Translations under genes and position numbers: made by a program
The notes under the pieces: generated by a model
Seen by the model: only the letters and a program-made list of their open reading frames with translations
Told to the model about the DNA's origin: nothing
Database searches by the model: none
Assembly (NCBI RefSeq): GCF_030056665.1
Contig: NZ_JASHIG010000003.1
DNA: 64,000 bases
From: Flectobacillus roseus
GTDB taxonomy: Bacteria > Bacteroidota > Bacteroidia > Cytophagales > Spirosomataceae
Reading direction: 5' to 3' (one strand)
Part shown: positions 51,335 to 60,590 of the stretch, piece by piece
Layout: each line of letters opens with the position of its first letter
Numbering within the stretch: position 1 is the stretch's first letter

Positions 51335-53080
51335 CTATAGATTTTTCTTTTTCACTTCATTGATAATGTATTCCGAAGTACGCATCGAAAGCGCCATGAT
51401 GGTCCAAGTGGCATTTTTGTCACCTTGCGAAACAAATGGTGCAGCATCAGCAACAAAAAGGTTTTTCACGTCATGTGCTTGGCAATGCTTGTTCAATACC
51501 GACTTGTTAGGGTCGTTACCCATACGAGCAGTACCCACTTCGTGAATGATTTTTCCTGGGTCTTCCAAACCGTAGTTTCTGTCAGCGCCTGGTTTTGCTC
51601 CCAAAGCGATACCTCCTAATTCATGGATAATTTGCTCGAAAGTATCCTGCATGTGCTTAGCTTGCTTGATTTCTTGATCACTCCATTTGTAGTGAAAACG
51701 AAGCACAGGAATACCATATTTATCAACCACATTCGGGTCAATTTCACAATAATTACTTTCCAAAGGAATAGGCTCACCACGACCTGCCATACCTACATAT
51801 GCACCATAGAAACGACGATAATCGTCTTTCAACGATGCTCCATAACCACCAGCAGCTTTAGTAATACCTTCGCGAGTAGGGAAGCGACCGTTGATACCTT
51901 CGATACCCCAACCGAAGCCATAAGCTGGCATACCCATACCGCCCCAATATTCGATGTGATACCCACGAGCGAAATCGAGTTTTTTGTTGTCACCCCACCA
52001 AGGTGTGTACACGTGCATACCGCCAACACCGTCTTCGTTGTAACGTTTTCTGTCAAACAAAGTAGGAATAATAGCAGAGCGAGATGCCCCTGTTGAGTCG
52101 TTGATATAACGACCTACAATACCACTAGAGTTGGCTAAACCTTGTGGGAAACGAGCTGATTTTGAGTTGAGTAACAAACGAGCCGTTTCACCTGCCGATG
52201 CAGCCAAGATGACAATTTTACCTCTAACTGTATGCTCCTGCATATCTAGCGTACTTACGTATGATACACCAGTAGCCAAACCTGTAGCAGGGTCGGTCAA
52301 TACCTCACGAGCCATGGCATAGGTAATCATGGTCAAATTACCCGTTTTGAGCGCTGGCTTAATCAATACCGATGAACTTGAGAAATCGGCATACGCCTGA
52401 CAAGAACGTCCGCATTGGTTACAGTAAAAACACTGTCCACGTTCGTTATTGATAGGTTTCGTCAAAATTGAAAGGCGTGAAGGGATGGTTGGAATACCCA
52501 AGCGTTTGTTACTTTTTTGTAACATCAACTCGTGCAAACGTTGCTTAGGAGGAGGTAAGAAAATACCATCTGGCTCATTTCTCAAACCTTCAACAGAACC
52601 GAAAATACCCACTAAGCGGTCTAGTCTGTCGTAATAAGGCTTCACATCGTCATAACCGATAGGCCAGTCGTCGCCCAATCCGTCGATACTTTTTCTACGG
52701 AAGTCATCTGGTCCAAAACGAAGAGAGATACGTCCCCAGTGGTTGGTACGACCACCCACCATTCTCGAACGGAACCAGTCGAATTTTGTTCCTGCTGCAC
52801 GCGTGTAAGGCTCTCCTTCGATTTCCCAGCCACCATAAGCAGCATCAAAATCACCAAAAGGACGAGTGGTTCCTGCACCACGGCGCGGAGATTCATACGG
52901 CCATTTGAGTTGAGTAATGTTTTTAGGATCGGCAGGGTCGAAGGGCTGACCTGCTTCCAAAACGCAGACTTTTGCTCCTGCTTTGGTAAGCTCGTGCGCA
53001 GCCATACCACCACCAGCACCTGAACCAACAATCACCACGTCGAATACGGTGTTGTTTTCTTTGATTTGAAAATCAAACAT
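51335..53080 (-). CDS. GMC-family FAD-dependent oxidoreductase
   Basis: A 581-residue flavoenzyme. The dinucleotide-binding motif VVIVGSGAGGGMAAHELTKAG starts near residue 15 and VCVLEAG closes the ADP-binding strand. GNLTMITYAMAREVLTDPATG, GKIVILAASAGETARLLLNS and the C-terminal HEVGTARMGNDPNKSVLNKH plus NATWTIMALSMRTSEYI (active-site His and Asn) are typical of sugar/gluconate dehydrogenases. A cysteine-rich stretch (CFYCNQCGRSCQ) is also present. It has no signal of its own, consistent with export together with the small subunit. The sugar oxidised is unknown. Confidence 0.93.
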   Translation of the reverse strand: MFDFQIKENNTVFDVVIVGSGAGGGMAAHELTKAGAKVCVLEAGQPFDPADPKNITQLKWPYESPRRGAGTTRPFGDFDAAYGGWEIEGEPYTRAAGTKFDWFRSRMVGGRTNHWGRISLRFGPDDFRRKSIDGLGDDWPIGYDDVKPYYDRLDRLVGIFGSVEGLRNEPDGIFLPPPKQRLHELMLQKSNKRLGIPTIPSRLSILTKPINNERGQCFYCNQCGRSCQAYADFSSSSVLIKPALKTGNLTMITYAMAREVLTDPATGLATGVSYVSTLDMQEHTVRGKIVILAASAGETARLLLNSKSARFPQGLANSSGIVGRYINDSTGASRSAIIPTLFDRKRYNEDGVGGMHVYTPWWGDNKKLDFARGYHIEYWGGMGMPAYGFGWGIEGINGRFPTREGITKAAGGYGASLKDDYRRFYGAYVGMAGRGEPIPLESNYCEIDPNVVDKYGIPVLRFHYKWSDQEIKQAKHMQDTFEQIIHELGGIALGAKPGADRNYGLEDPGKIIHEVGTARMGNDPNKSVLNKHCQAHDVKNLFVADAAPFVSQGDKNATWTIMALSMRTSEYIINEVKKKNL

Positions 53081-53494
53081 AGTTTTTATAGCTTTTTAGG
53101 TAATTATTTCGCTTTGTGATAATCCTTTACTTGATTATCAAATTAAATGTTTTCAAAAATTGGATGAAATCTAACCCGAAGGTTAAAGGTTTAAGCGCAT
53201 GAAATTAGGATACGAAAATTTATCTTACAAGCGTTGACATAGTTTTATTTGACGCGCTTGCTCAATCTTATTCTGTTTGTTGATGCTTTCTAAAGACAAT
53301 TTTATCATTCTATTTTTCAATTGCAAAATACGACATTTTATAAAAATTCCTACCCTATATTGTCATATTCCTTTAATTGAATAATTTAGTGAGTTGTGAT
53401 TTAGTGATTAGAAAATTCTTCTGTCTTTGCCTGAAATGCAAGGCGTTACGCATTTGAGGAAAAATAATCACTAAATCACTCACTCGCCACTCAC
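53081..53494. other. Gene-free spacer with an inverted repeat near the GH20 end
   Basis: No convincing gene in 414 bases. TGATTTAGTGATTAG (about 53397-53411) faces AATCACTAAATCACTCAC (about 53468-53485), which could form a terminator-like hairpin for GH20. ATGCAAGGCGTTACGCAT near 53437 is a small palindrome. Confidence 0.45.
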
Positions 53495-55768
53495 TCAATA
53501 AATAAACAACTCATCCACAATCAGCCATGCTTTGGCGCCTGCGCCGTATTCGCCTACTGGAATCGTACCTTTATTGATACCGATAACCTTGACAAATCGG
53601 GTGGTTTTGTTTGGTACTTTGACCGATACCGTATTGATGGCATTTTCTGGAAAATCTTTTACACTACCTACTTTTTCATAAGCTTTACCATCCTCCGAAA
53701 TCCAAAACGAAAGTTCTGTAGGTTCCCACATACGTTGCCAGTGATATTTGAGAACACTGATGCCTATTTCTTTTATATTTTGGTTCTTTTCTAAGTCCAC
53801 AACCACTTCTAAATCTTCACCCTTAAAACCGAGCCACTGACCAGTATTATAACGATGTGTACCGATAATTCCATTGCTCAAAGCATATTGATCTACAGGT
53901 AGATAAGGAGCTTGAGGGGTATTTTTGAAAGTAATATTTTTACCCGTTGCCAAATTGACATTCACCCATTGTTCCCAAACCTGTCCATACGCACCATTTT
54001 TATCAAATAATTGTGCTTTGATAAGGGTAGGTTTAAAAATAGAAAGTCCGTCTTTCCAAATATTAGACTGCCTATTGGGCTGACTTCCATCTTCCGTAAA
54101 GCGGATAGTGGCATTTGGTAAAGAACTTGTCAGATAGATAGACTCCGAACCGTTGGTATTGGTTTGAAAGCGAGCCTGAATTTCTTCATATCTCTTAAAA
54201 TAGTGAACTTTTCGCTGTTGCAATACTTTTTCTTGAAGCCTTAATCTTTTGAGAAAATCAGTATAATCTTTCAGCGCTTTCGGCGACCAAGCTGTTTCGG
54301 CAATCGCTAAAGCCCTTGGAAAAAGCATATATTCCGCTTGTGCTTCAGATACCAAATATTCCGACCAAGTATTGCCCTGAATACCTTTGATATAAGTTTG
54401 TTCTGTTTGATTCAATACCGCTGGAATAGGCTCGTAACGATATACCTTTTCAAGAGGCGTAAACCCCGCCGTCGCAATTGGTTCGGATGTTTGTAAAGAC
54501 TGATAATAATCCAAATAATAATGACTTTCTGGACACATTACGACATCATGATGCTGTTGGGCTGCTGCAATACCGCCAGCTTCGCCTTGCCAACTCATTA
54601 CCGTAGCTTTTGGACTTAAGCCTCCTTCTAAAATTTCGTCCCAGCCAATTAGGTTTTTACCTTTTGCATTCAGGTATTTTTCCATTTTTTGGATAAAATA
54701 ACTTTGTAATTCATGCTCATCCTTTAGATGATTTTCTTGCATACGTTTTTGACATTTTGGACAAGTTTTCCAACGTACTTTCGGACATTCATCGCCACCG
54801 ATATGTACGTATTTACTTGGGAACAGGGGCAAGATTTCATCTAAAACATTTTGCAAAAAAGTAAACGTACTATCATTTCCTGCACAAAAAACATCATCAA
54901 AAACACCCCAAAAAGTGGCAGTTTGATAAGGACCACCAGTACAACCCAATTGCGGATAGGCTGCTAAAGCCGCCCGTGCATGACCGGGCATCTCAATTTC
55001 TGGAATAACCGTAATATGACGTTTTTGGGCAAAAGCTACGATTTCTTTTACTTCTTCTTGGGTATAAAAACCACCATAAGGCTTGCCATCGAAGCGATGA
55101 GGAGAGTCTTTTTTATGCCCAATAATGGTTTCGTTTCTATAGGCGGCTACACTTTGTAATTTGGGATAGCGCTTGATTTCAATGCGCCAACCTTGATCTT
55201 CGGTAAGGTGCCAGTGAAAGGTGTTGAATTTGTAAAGCGCCAATAAATCAATGTATTTTTTGAGAAATGTAACTGAGAAAATACGTCGTCCAATGTCTAG
55301 GTGCATACCTCTGTAACCAAATCTTGGATAGTCTTTGATTAGAACAAAAGGAAGATTGCTTTGTTGGTGAATGAGCTGTAAAAGCGTTTGCGTGCCATAA
55401 AAAACACCTGCAGCATCATGGCCTATTAGTTTGATACCTGTTGCGCTGATAGAAAGAGAATAACCTTCTTTTTGTACTACATGATTGCTGTCTATTGCTA
55501 GAGAAATGCCCTTTATTACATTAGGAGTGCTATTTTTTATACTTACAGAACTCGGGCGGATTCGTTGTATTCCTAATCGAAGTAACTGTGCAGTTTCTTG
55601 CAAAGCAGAGTTTTGCAAAGAGATGGTAACATTTTTTTCTAACCTAAAATAACCTTTCGAAACTTGCATGTCAGCAGGTTTTGGAATGATAGAAATAGTA
55701 TTTTGGGCAGAAGTTTTTCCCAAAAATAAAAAAGCCAAGACAATAGAAAGAAGCGTTTTGGAGCACAT
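53495..55768 (-). CDS. GH20 beta-N-acetylhexosaminidase
   Basis: A 757-residue exported enzyme (signal peptide MCSKTLLSIVLAFLFLGKTSAQ). Residues about 22-150 are the GH20 N-terminal domain and about 150-500 the catalytic barrel with the Asp326-Glu327 pair in HIGGDECPKVRW; DIGRRIFSVTFLKKYIDLLALYKFNTFHWHLTEDQGW is also diagnostic. After about residue 560 are beta-rich regions like the chitobiase C-terminal domain and an F5/8-type carbohydrate-binding domain. It releases terminal GlcNAc/GalNAc. It is the last gene of the minus-strand run that starts at SusC/SusD. Confidence 0.95.
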   Translation of the reverse strand: MCSKTLLSIVLAFLFLGKTSAQNTISIIPKPADMQVSKGYFRLEKNVTISLQNSALQETAQLLRLGIQRIRPSSVSIKNSTPNVIKGISLAIDSNHVVQKEGYSLSISATGIKLIGHDAAGVFYGTQTLLQLIHQQSNLPFVLIKDYPRFGYRGMHLDIGRRIFSVTFLKKYIDLLALYKFNTFHWHLTEDQGWRIEIKRYPKLQSVAAYRNETIIGHKKDSPHRFDGKPYGGFYTQEEVKEIVAFAQKRHITVIPEIEMPGHARAALAAYPQLGCTGGPYQTATFWGVFDDVFCAGNDSTFTFLQNVLDEILPLFPSKYVHIGGDECPKVRWKTCPKCQKRMQENHLKDEHELQSYFIQKMEKYLNAKGKNLIGWDEILEGGLSPKATVMSWQGEAGGIAAAQQHHDVVMCPESHYYLDYYQSLQTSEPIATAGFTPLEKVYRYEPIPAVLNQTEQTYIKGIQGNTWSEYLVSEAQAEYMLFPRALAIAETAWSPKALKDYTDFLKRLRLQEKVLQQRKVHYFKRYEEIQARFQTNTNGSESIYLTSSLPNATIRFTEDGSQPNRQSNIWKDGLSIFKPTLIKAQLFDKNGAYGQVWEQWVNVNLATGKNITFKNTPQAPYLPVDQYALSNGIIGTHRYNTGQWLGFKGEDLEVVVDLEKNQNIKEIGISVLKYHWQRMWEPTELSFWISEDGKAYEKVGSVKDFPENAINTVSVKVPNKTTRFVKVIGINKGTIPVGEYGAGAKAWLIVDELFIY

Positions 55769-55843
55769 AGTAGTAATGTGTCAATATGGTTGATGAGGTT
55801 GTTGTATGAAAAAAAAGTGCAAGGGTAAAGCCCCTTGCACCTG

Positions 55844-56917
55844 CTATTTCCAAGCATTTCTTAAAAATCTTAACCAGTTACCGTGCATAACCTTCTCGAT
55901 ATCTTCTTGAGAATAGCCTCTTTTAAGAAGCATATCTGGGATTTTTTGAAGGTCGGCGATGGTTTCCAAATCATAAGGACTTTGCTCTTTTCCAAAAGCC
56001 CCATCCAAATCTGAACCAATACCGATATGGTTGGCATTACCAGCGATTTGACAAATATGGTCGAGGTGATCGAGCATTACTTCCAGATTACAATTCATGT
56101 TTTCTGGCGTAGATATACCTCTCACCCAATTAGGTACCATCATCCACGCGTCCAACGCACCACCTATTACAGCACCACGATTGATGAGTTCCTTGATTTG
56201 TTCGTCGCTAAATTGGCGATTATGATTTACCAAGCTACGGCAAAGGTTATGGCTTGCCCAAATATTTCCATGAAAATGGTCTAATGCTTCCCAAAAGCTA
56301 TCATCGCATAAGTGTGTAGCATCGAGAATAATATTGAGTCGTTCCATTTCTTTGAGCAAATTGCGACCCTGAGGACCTAATCCACCCGTAGCGTCTGTGC
56401 CTTGCGCATAACGCCCAGGGCCATAATGAGCTGGTCCGATGGCTCTTAAGCCGTATTCGTAGGCTTTGGCTACATGGTCAACCGTCACGATAGAGTCGGC
56501 ACCTTCCAAACTTAGGATATAACCAATAGCTTTCTGTTCGTTTGGAATTGTGGTATCCGACCAAAGGGCAAGGTGTTTTTCTAGGCTAGCCAAATCGTTG
56601 ATTTGTACCATTTCGCCACAAGCTTCCATAGCTTGATACCAAGCCACTTGACCTTGAGTTTGTGCCCACGCTTGTTCGGGCGATGCCCAGCCTGGGAGTG
56701 GGTTGTCAGGTGCAACATATCGCGCGATTTGTGTAGCAACAACCAAACCTACATTTCCTTTGCGTAATTCAGGAAATGCGACAGTACCTTTAGCACGATC
56801 GGGCTTATCGGAAAGACCTTTTTCTCTTTCACGAATTTCAAATACAGTATTTCTTAAATCTCGATTCCATTCCATAGCATTCATGCTAAGGTCGAGATGG
56901 GCATCTATAGTGAACAT
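55844..56917 (-). CDS. M19-family (membrane-type) dipeptidase
   Basis: A 357-residue zinc dipeptidase of the amidohydrolase fold. Metal-binding residues are expected at His/Asp in TIDAHLDLSMNAM, in ILDATHLCDDSFWEAL and in NIWASHNLCRSLVNHNRQF; IGIGSDLDGAFGKEQSPYDLETI closes the site. M19 enzymes cleave dipeptides and accept those with a D-residue at the C-terminal position. There is no signal peptide, so it acts in the cytosol. ATG 56917 is chosen over 56956, which would begin inside a repeat. Its neighbour makes sense of D-amino-acid release. Confidence 0.9.
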   Translation of the reverse strand: MFTIDAHLDLSMNAMEWNRDLRNTVFEIREREKGLSDKPDRAKGTVAFPELRKGNVGLVVATQIARYVAPDNPLPGWASPEQAWAQTQGQVAWYQAMEACGEMVQINDLASLEKHLALWSDTTIPNEQKAIGYILSLEGADSIVTVDHVAKAYEYGLRAIGPAHYGPGRYAQGTDATGGLGPQGRNLLKEMERLNIILDATHLCDDSFWEALDHFHGNIWASHNLCRSLVNHNRQFSDEQIKELINRGAVIGGALDAWMMVPNWVRGISTPENMNCNLEVMLDHLDHICQIAGNANHIGIGSDLDGAFGKEQSPYDLETIADLQKIPDMLLKRGYSQEDIEKVMHGNWLRFLRNAWK

Positions 56918-56936
56918 GGATTTCTTAAAAAGCTTT

Positions 56937-57016
56937 ATGCCGTAAGCTTTAGGCATTAAGCAAAATACAAATTCAATGTGCTTGCCTAATGCTTATGGCT
57001 TAGAGCTTATGGCTGT
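56937..57016. repeat. GCTTTAGGC / GCCTAATGC inverted repeat
   Basis: ATGCCGTAAGCTTTAGGCAT is followed by GCTTGCCTAATGCTTATGGC. It lies between the dipeptidase and the PLP enzyme. Same family as 26047-26168. Confidence 0.5.
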
Positions 57017-57018
57017 AT

Positions 57019-58131
57019 TTATACATTTAATTTTCTATCTCTTGCAATAATTTTCCAGTACTTATTGGTAATAGATTGGTTTTCTGCAAGATAGGCTCTT
57101 TCGTAAAGGGCTACCGTTGGACACACGTGAATTGGTACGCCATATAAAACTTTGCCAATCGGAAAGTCTTGTATATCTGATACTTCCAATACCAAATGCT
57201 CTTCACTTTGTCCAATAAATTGTGCATTGGGAGCATTCAGAAAATGAACTCTTCGGCTCAAGTCGTTTTCGGCAGCAACAGATTTGTGTCCTAAATCGAT
57301 ACAAATTCGGTTGGTGCTCGGATGAGAAATAACTCGACTCAAGACCAAGGCAGCAGGTTCAAAAGCTTGTTCTGGAAAAGCATCTTTATAGCCTTTATCC
57401 CAAAGAGGAAAAGTGCCAGGGCTACATTCTACCTGTGGATTTTGCGCATGAATTGGAAACGTTGGAGAACCACCCGCAACTACTTGAAACGTTATTCCTT
57501 TTTCGGAAAAAGTTGACACTAAATCAAAGACAGGAATAGAAGCTTTGTGGCAATTTTCAGTTCTCAATGCTAAATCTTGATCTCGAATATGTCCGTCATA
57601 AGCATGAAGTCCTTTTACCGAAATACCTTTTAAGTCAAGCAGTGCATTGATAAGGTCTTCAGCTTTTTGGGGTAAGATGCCTGTTCTGTTCATTCCGACG
57701 TTGAGGTCGATATAAACATCTATCGTTATCTTATGTTGCGTCGCCGCTGTGGCGATGGCTTGTCCAACTGACAAGTCATCGACCAAGCAGGAAAATTGGG
57801 TAGTAGTATAAGTTTGAATTAGGGTTATAAAACGTTGCAACTTCGTAGCCACAGGCTGATACGCCAGCAACACATCAGGTGCTTGACTCATGGCAAGCAT
57901 TTCGGCTTCGGCAATGGTAGCACATTTGAATTTAGTAATTCCTTTTACTAACATCAATGCCGTAACTTCCTGACATTTATGTGTTTTGATATGCGGACGA
58001 AGTCGATTTACCTCTGGTAGCATGGTTACCAAGGTTTCGATATTTTGAGCGATACGCGATGTATACCACACCAAAGCGGGGGTATCCAAGGTATCTAAAT
58101 CTTGTAAGTTGTACCAAGCAGTTTTATCCAT
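57019..58131 (-). CDS. D-threonine aldolase / D-serine dehydratase-like PLP enzyme
   Basis: A 370-residue fold-type III PLP protein (alanine racemase N-terminal barrel). LDTPALVWYTSRIAQNI opens it, the PLP lysine is in RPHIKTHKCQEV, and the metal motif His335-x-Cys337 in VPIHVCPTVALYE is the DSD1/DTA signature. FQVVAGGSPTFPIHAQ and CSPGTFPLWD are other conserved segments. It should cleave D-3-hydroxy-amino acids (D-Thr aldolysis, or D-Ser to pyruvate plus ammonia). RidA, which removes reactive 2-aminoacrylate formed by serine dehydratases, is encoded just upstream. Confidence 0.9.
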   Translation of the reverse strand: MDKTAWYNLQDLDTLDTPALVWYTSRIAQNIETLVTMLPEVNRLRPHIKTHKCQEVTALMLVKGITKFKCATIAEAEMLAMSQAPDVLLAYQPVATKLQRFITLIQTYTTTQFSCLVDDLSVGQAIATAATQHKITIDVYIDLNVGMNRTGILPQKAEDLINALLDLKGISVKGLHAYDGHIRDQDLALRTENCHKASIPVFDLVSTFSEKGITFQVVAGGSPTFPIHAQNPQVECSPGTFPLWDKGYKDAFPEQAFEPAALVLSRVISHPSTNRICIDLGHKSVAAENDLSRRVHFLNAPNAQFIGQSEEHLVLEVSDIQDFPIGKVLYGVPIHVCPTVALYERAYLAENQSITNKYWKIIARDRKLNV

Positions 58132-58133
58132 TG

Positions 58134-58272
58134 TGGATTTTTGATTTTTGATTTCGGATATATTGCTCTGTGAGATTAAAGGAAGTGCAACCCAATTTTT
58201 TGAATCATATTTTACAAAAAATTAAGTTAGCCTTTTATATTTCCGAAATCAGAAATCCCCAATCAGCAATTG
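58134..58272. repeat. GATTTCGG-type intergenic repeat, copy 3
   Basis: TTTTGATTTCGGATATATTG at 58147-58166 faces ATTTCCGAAATCAGAAATCC at 58239-58258. Looser than copies 1 and 2, but from the same family. Confidence 0.5.
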
Positions 58273-58319
58273 TTTGAAATCTTTCGAACACTACACTTCG
58301 CTCATTCATAATTCACCAA

Positions 58320-58808
58320 TTATTCGCTTTCTAACTCAAACAAGGCCTCGATTTCGACAGGAATATTGTCTGGCAATGAACCAAAACCTACTGCACTGCG
58401 CACACCAATACCATTTTCTTCGCCCCAAACTTGAGCAAACAATTCACTACAACCATTGATAATATAAGGATGTCTTTCGAAAGTATCTACACAATTGACC
58501 ATACCCAACACTTTGATTACTCGCTTCACACGGTCGAGACTTCCTAAATGTGTTTGGATGGTTGATAAAATGGTCAAACCCACTTGACGAGCAGCCAATT
58601 TGCCTTCTTCCATGTCTAACTCACGACCGATACGTCCAATAATGAGGCTTTTGTCATCCTGCACAGGCCCATGACCCGAAACATATAAGTATTTACCGTC
58701 GATAAGGTATGGTTTGTACACGCCCAATGGTAGTGGGGCAGGAGGTAATGAAAGTCCTAATTTTGCAAATGCCTCTGAAGGGGTTAATTGTTCTACCAAC
58801 TGTTCCAT
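58320..58808 (-). CDS. RidA-family protein (YjgF/UK114)
   Basis: A 162-residue member of the Rid family, about 30 residues longer than E. coli RidA at the N terminus. The signature GIGVRSAVGFGSLPDNIPVEIEAL includes the conserved arginine that hydrolyses imines. GPVQDDKSLIIGRIGRELDMEEGKLAARQVGLTIL is the central part. RidA deaminates 2-aminoacrylate and related imines released by PLP enzymes. Its position between the glycosidase and the D-amino-acid PLP enzyme supports that role here. Confidence 0.9.
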   Translation of the reverse strand: MEQLVEQLTPSEAFAKLGLSLPPAPLPLGVYKPYLIDGKYLYVSGHGPVQDDKSLIIGRIGRELDMEEGKLAARQVGLTILSTIQTHLGSLDRVKRVIKVLGMVNCVDTFERHPYIINGCSELFAQVWGEENGIGVRSAVGFGSLPDNIPVEIEALFELESE

Positions 58809-58923
58809 AAAATAGTTTTTATTGAAAATGTAATATTAATTAAATGTAAAATTCAAAATTGAATGTAAGTAAATAAGGTTTTTGAGAAAAAACAAGGTTA
58901 TTAAAGGGTTAAATGTCAAGCCT

Positions 58924-60282
58924 CTATTTGGCTCCGTCCAAAGTTGATTGTGTTACTTTGGTATGAGTTAATTTTCTAAACTTCGCATTTTCGATTTTGA
59001 GAACCACCGCATTTGGCCATTGATTATTGGTATAAAAACGTTGTCCATTCACCGCACTTACCACCAATCCAATTGAGGTTGGCGCAACATAGGTGCTTGC
59101 ATCGAAGCCATCTTTGTATTCTACCAACTCGCTTTTATAGCCTAGAATCGAAACTTTAGTTTGAGCGTTGCCTTCAAGGTGGGTCAATACCAAGTTTTTG
59201 CGAGTGCCATATTTCCAATCTTGCCAGTTAGCTCTTCTTACGATAGCATAGATATACTTTTCGTCATTTGACTGTGTGTACCAAACATTATCTTCACGCA
59301 CAATTGGCAAAGGTTTTACGGCGTAAATAGCCTCTGAGTTGGCAAAATTCCAAAGGGCTACTTCTTGCAACAAAGCCTCTTGTTCTATCTGAATTTCACC
59401 ATCTTGTTTTGGTCCGATGTTCAACAAAAAGTTTCCTCCTTTAGCACGCATTTCAACCAACATATTGATGATTTCTGCACCAGATTTATGTGGGTCATTT
59501 GTAGGCTTATATTGCCAGTCAGTCCCCATAGTATAGCAAGCCTCCCACGGGCGAGGAAGGGGTTCGTCGGGCGTATTTTGCTCTGGAGTATTCATCAAAT
59601 CACGTGTAATGACCAATTCAGGATTGAGTGTCCAAGCATATTCTCTCAAACCATCACCTGGACCATCGATAAATAGAATGTCGATTTTACCATATTTGGT
59701 CAACAATTCCTTCAGTTGTTCCTTGTCGTAAGCCATCAAACTAGGGTTTTTGGCAGGAAAATGCTGTGGCAATTGCAAGCGACCAATAGGAATATTGTTT
59801 TTATGAAAAAAGTAAAAATCTTCAGGAGAGAAATACAGACCAATAGCGATACCTTCCTTGCGAAAAGCCTCGATGAGTTCTTTGGTAATGTCTTTTTTCA
59901 GAGGCGTATTCATCACATTGAAAGGCGTAGTTTTGGTATCGAACATACAAAAACCAGAATGATGTTTTGCGGTAAATACCACATATTTCATGCCCGCCAA
60001 TTTGGCCATTTTAGCCCAATCTTCGGGTTTAAACTTATAGGGGTTAAAGTATTTAGGAAGCTCATTGATGTACTTTTCGACATATTCGGTGGATGCCCCA
60101 GCCAAAGAGTGGCTAATCACTGCGCCGAGTGTAACGTCTACATTCCAGTGGATAAACATGCCAAAGCCAAGGTCTTGAAACCAATTGACTCTGTCAGGAT
60201 GATTGGTAACTTGTTGTTTTTGAGCCTTTCCAATTGGTGAAAAACTCAATACGAGTAAAAAAATAACTAATAACTTTTTCAT
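58924..60282 (-). CDS. GH29-like alpha-L-fucosidase
   Basis: A 452-residue secreted enzyme (signal peptide MKKLLVIFLLVLSFSPIGKAQ). GFGMFIHWNVDVTLGAVISHS and YVVFTAKHHSGFCMFDTKTTPFNV are GH29 landmarks; the candidate nucleophile is Asp206 in KIDILFIDGPGDGLRE. The family residue normally written KHHDGF is KHHSGF here, so activity on fucose should be checked. A C-terminal beta-sandwich follows about residue 330. It may remove terminal fucose from glycans bound by the SusCD pair. Confidence 0.85.
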   Translation of the reverse strand: MKKLLVIFLLVLSFSPIGKAQKQQVTNHPDRVNWFQDLGFGMFIHWNVDVTLGAVISHSLAGASTEYVEKYINELPKYFNPYKFKPEDWAKMAKLAGMKYVVFTAKHHSGFCMFDTKTTPFNVMNTPLKKDITKELIEAFRKEGIAIGLYFSPEDFYFFHKNNIPIGRLQLPQHFPAKNPSLMAYDKEQLKELLTKYGKIDILFIDGPGDGLREYAWTLNPELVITRDLMNTPEQNTPDEPLPRPWEACYTMGTDWQYKPTNDPHKSGAEIINMLVEMRAKGGNFLLNIGPKQDGEIQIEQEALLQEVALWNFANSEAIYAVKPLPIVREDNVWYTQSNDEKYIYAIVRRANWQDWKYGTRKNLVLTHLEGNAQTKVSILGYKSELVEYKDGFDASTYVAPTSIGLVVSAVNGQRFYTNNQWPNAVVLKIENAKFRKLTHTKVTQSTLDGAK

Positions 60283-60299
60283 AATATGTGCTTTAAAAA

Positions 60300-60590
60300 T
60301 CTTCTCTATAAGTAATAAGAAGTTATTGGTTAATAGTATATCTGTTATAGGGTTGTACTTATAATCTGAAGAGGTAAATCCCTAGTTCAAGACTTTGCCT
60401 TAGACTTATTTTTTTAAGTAATAAGAAAGATTATATTAATAATATATCTGCGGTACATAGTGATAGTATCCTTCTAATTATGAGTTTATTCAGATAACTG
60501 ATATACTGTTAACTAATAACATCCTTGTACTTACAGTTTATCAACTGAAACAAACACTAGTCCGAGACTAAGTCTCGAACTAGGAAAAAC
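60300..60590. repeat. Composite repeat cluster between GH29 and GntP
   Basis: CCTAGTTCAAGAC (60381) and, inverted, CCTAGTTCGAGAC (60572-60584) belong to family B. Between and before them are family C units (GTTATTGGTTAATAGTATATC near 60322, its complement GATATACTGTTAACTAATAAC near 60501). The whole 308-base gap is repeat-derived and has no gene. Confidence 0.6.

Noticed and set aside
51623..52096. Plus-strand 157-residue frame opposite the GMC gene
   Set aside because: Low-complexity Thr/Ile-rich translation antisense to a well-conserved gene; no independent support.
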